Below are positions 62,313-64,000 of a stretch of DNA of 64,000 nucleotides, one piece after another. Every line of letters starts with the position of its first letter. The first letter of the stretch is position 1. Position numbers and translations under genes: made by a program. The notes beneath the pieces are model-generated. The model made no database searches, was not told where the DNA came from, and saw only the letters and a list, made by a program, of their open reading frames with translations. Location of the stretch: the NCBI RefSeq assembly GCF_022760175.1, contig NZ_CP094326.1:3832804-3896803 (forward strand), read 5' to 3'. The DNA is from Zhouia spongiae (GTDB taxonomy: Bacteria > Bacteroidota > Bacteroidia > Flavobacteriales > Flavobacteriaceae).

Positions 62313-63593
62313 CTACTGCTGAATCGCATCGAGTCTTGATTGTAGTTCTTTGTATTTTGCAGAATCACCCAAACCTCTGTAAATATTCATTAGCGTCCTG
62401 ATCGCATCAGGATTTTCAGGATTAACCTCCAAAACTTTAGTCAGATAAGGAATAGATGATCTATGTATATCTTCTCTCTTCTTTTTCAACTCATCATACT
62501 TCTTATTATCTGCTGAAGAAGTTCCCAAATTGTTCATCTGGTCAACAATATCTTGCTCTCCAGCCAATATTAAAGAGGCCATATTTAAATTGGTATTCTC
62601 ATTATCCGGATCTAAAGCCAACGATTTCTCATAGTATTCTTTTGCCTTGGCTGCATCTCCCTGCTCAGCAGTAATAACTCCAAGGTTATAATATAATGAA
62701 GAGTTGTTAGGATCTTTTTGAATAGCCTCCTCCATTAAGGTCTGAAATTTTACTTTATCATCTAACTTAATATATAAGTTAGCCTCTGTTAGTAAGAGGT
62801 TAATATCTTCAGGGTTGGCTGCACGGGCATCCTTAATGGCCTCAATAGCTTTTTCAGTATCACCTTTTTGAGTATATATCAGGGCAATATTCTTAACGAT
62901 TTCTGGCAATCTTGATTCCGTTACTTTTTCAGCAGGATCTTTATGCGATTTTGCTTTAACCATTAAGTCACGTTGTTGCTTACTGCTAAATACTTCCTCT
63001 TCTCCAGTTTCAACATTCGTAGCTACATATTGCGTAGAGACTCCTGTATATCCCAGATCCTTTAACTGACCGTAATAATCCAATGCCGTATCATAATCAC
63101 TTCCGTTAACAGCACTGGAAGCCGCATAGTAAAGGTAATCTACATTATTCTCTTTATCCAGCAAATAAGCCATATTCAACTTTTGAGCAGCATCAGAATA
63201 TTCTTTCTTCTCATTATCAGCTACGGCTGAGTTCACCAATGCACCAGCCATCTGAGCCATTACCTGCTTTGCCTCTTCTGTATATTTCTGTTTTGTAGAC
63301 TTCTCAAATTCTATCAGTTGATCAAATGCCTCCTGTGATGTCTTAAAAGAGTTAATGGCTTCCATTCCCTTTTGGGCCATATCGAAATACGTTTTTCCCT
63401 TTAGAAAATAAAATTGGGCTTTATACTTATCATCAGCATTAGCGATTAAAGGACTTGCCGCTTCGATTGCAGCCTTTGCTCCTGTTACATCTCCACCGCT
63501 CAATGCTTTATCTGCCTCTTTCAATTCATTCTTTTGTGCAAAAGAAAAAGCAGTTATTAATAACGCTGAAGCAACTAAAACTTGTTTTTTCAT
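62313..63593 (-). CDS. Secreted TPR-repeat protein
   Basis: 426 residues. Signal peptide to residue 19 (LLITAFSFAQ), then TPR units: an N-terminal stretch (about 20-160), and a well-formed block at about 225-345 (EIVKNIALIYTQKGDTEKAIEAIKDARAANPED; SSLYYNLGVITAEQGDAAKAKEYYEKSLALDPDN) and one near the C-terminus (PYLTKVLEVNPENPDAIRTLMNIYRGLGDSAKYKELQ). Widely conserved next to gyrA in Flavobacteriia. Role: periplasmic scaffold, exact partner unknown. Confidence 0.92.
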   Translation of the reverse strand: MKKQVLVASALLITAFSFAQKNELKEADKALSGGDVTGAKAAIEAASPLIANADDKYKAQFYFLKGKTYFDMAQKGMEAINSFKTSQEAFDQLIEFEKSTKQKYTEEAKQVMAQMAGALVNSAVADNEKKEYSDAAQKLNMAYLLDKENNVDYLYYAASSAVNGSDYDTALDYYGQLKDLGYTGVSTQYVATNVETGEEEVFSSKQQRDLMVKAKSHKDPAEKVTESRLPEIVKNIALIYTQKGDTEKAIEAIKDARAANPEDINLLLTEANLYIKLDDKVKFQTLMEEAIQKDPNNSSLYYNLGVITAEQGDAAKAKEYYEKSLALDPDNENTNLNMASLILAGEQDIVDQMNNLGTSSADNKKYDELKKKREDIHRSSIPYLTKVLEVNPENPDAIRTLMNIYRGLGDSAKYKELQSRLDAIQQ

Positions 63594-63706
63594 CAGTTTA
63601 AAATTTTCTATTCTTTTAAGTTATAACTTAGTTTAAAATATGTACGATTTAAAATACCATATGGATTAAAAAAAATGATCTCTTACAAAAATAACGATAA
63701 TCTAGA

Positions 63707-64000
63707 TTATGATTCGTTGGTCGACCCGTCGTCAACTCCCGCTCCATTCTCTTCTACTTCAATGTCATTGATGTCCTGAAGATCTTCTTCTTCTTTCATT
63801 ACCTTGGCTACGGCAGCAATGGAATCGTTTCCTTTTATATTTATCAAACGAACCCCCTGCGTTGCTCTCCCCATTACCCGAAGGTCTTCTACTGCCATAC
63901 GAATCGTTAAACCCGATTTGTTAATAATCATCAGGTCATCTTCATCTGAAACATTCTTAATTGCTACCAATTCACCCGTTTTATCGGTAATAGACATGGT
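63707..64000 (-). CDS. gyrA: DNA gyrase subunit A, C-terminal end (runs off window)
   Basis: Last 97 codons visible. The sequence KNVSDEDDLMIINKSGLTIRMAVEDLRVMGRATQGVRLINIKGNDSIAAVAKV is the last blade of the GyrA beta-pinwheel that wraps DNA, with the GRATQGV repeat motif. It ends in an acidic tail (EEEDLQDINDIEVEENG...). The start lies beyond 64000. Confidence 0.95.
   Translation of the reverse strand, partial: TMSITDKTGELVAIKNVSDEDDLMIINKSGLTIRMAVEDLRVMGRATQGVRLINIKGNDSIAAVAKVMKEEEDLQDINDIEVEENGAGVDDGSTNES

Noticed and set aside
1-64000. CRISPR array, rRNA operon or prophage
   Set aside because: No regularly spaced repeats, no rRNA-like sequence and no phage structural genes were seen.

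Overview
The window comes from a low-GC Bacteroidota genome, most likely a member of the Flavobacteriaceae. This is inferred from the gene content: two SusC-type TonB-dependent receptors (one with SusD, one with a FecR/ECF sigma pair), FtsX-type permeases of the Bacteroidota kind, a TPR histidine kinase with a LytTR regulator, DUF6520, an ISAon1-type insertion sequence, a PgpH-like 7TM-HD protein and -7 boxes of the TAnnTTTG type. No phage, plasmid, CRISPR or rRNA genes were seen.

Layout. 1-3400: the N-terminal part of a SusC receptor with an STN signalling domain, its FecR anti-sigma factor and a divergent ECF sigma factor. 3632-14742: an export operon on the minus strand (TolC, HlyD adaptor, FtsX permease, ATPase, two more permeases), followed by a divergent NtrC-type regulator and histidine kinase (14951-17686). 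A candidate sigma-54 promoter faces the tolC gene. 17957-22328: an AraC regulator with two outward operons (DUF2938 + MFS pump; methyltransferase + DUF2490), both preceded by the same 21-bp-spaced direct-repeat operator. 22678-36004: an accessory stretch of mostly unknown secreted or membrane proteins, including a LemA/DUF1266/DUF3137/trypsin-like protease operon and a lipoprotein operon. Both operons start from near-identical 64-bp promoter segments. A TPR histidine kinase/LytTR pair (36021-38946) lies next to the second one. 39042-43737: gene-poor, decaying DNA with a Crp/Fnr gene broken by an in-frame stop, a 59-bp direct repeat and a long empty stretch. 43738-53155: a SusC/SusD/thioredoxin-like operon facing a DUF6520 cysteine peptide, a MauE-like protein, an unknown membrane-anchored protein, a PAS-AraC regulator and a small DUF7793-like protein. 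Tandem AraC-type operators precede two of these units. 53583-56003: a large PLP enzyme/GNAT fusion. 56105-57523: an ISL3-like (ISAon1) insertion. 57625-64000: core genes (tRNA-Pro, tRNA-Ser, a PgpH-like protein, thiolase, NlpC/P60, a TPR protein, the gyrA 3' end).

The most unusual non-coding signal is a dispersed family of about 150-230 bp imperfect repeats in intergenic spaces (22388, 24163, 39042, 53349, and a 20-bp head at 56009). The copies share a chain of hairpins whose stems change in a compensatory way from copy to copy, and one copy carries its central 40-bp hairpin module in tandem. This points to a REP/BIME-like or RNA-structured element; no cognate transposase is in the window. 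The strongest candidates for an undescribed gene system are the redox-flavoured SusCD/TlpA-like/MauE/Cys-peptide locus with its PAS-AraC operators, and the two operons with twin promoters beside the LytTR system.
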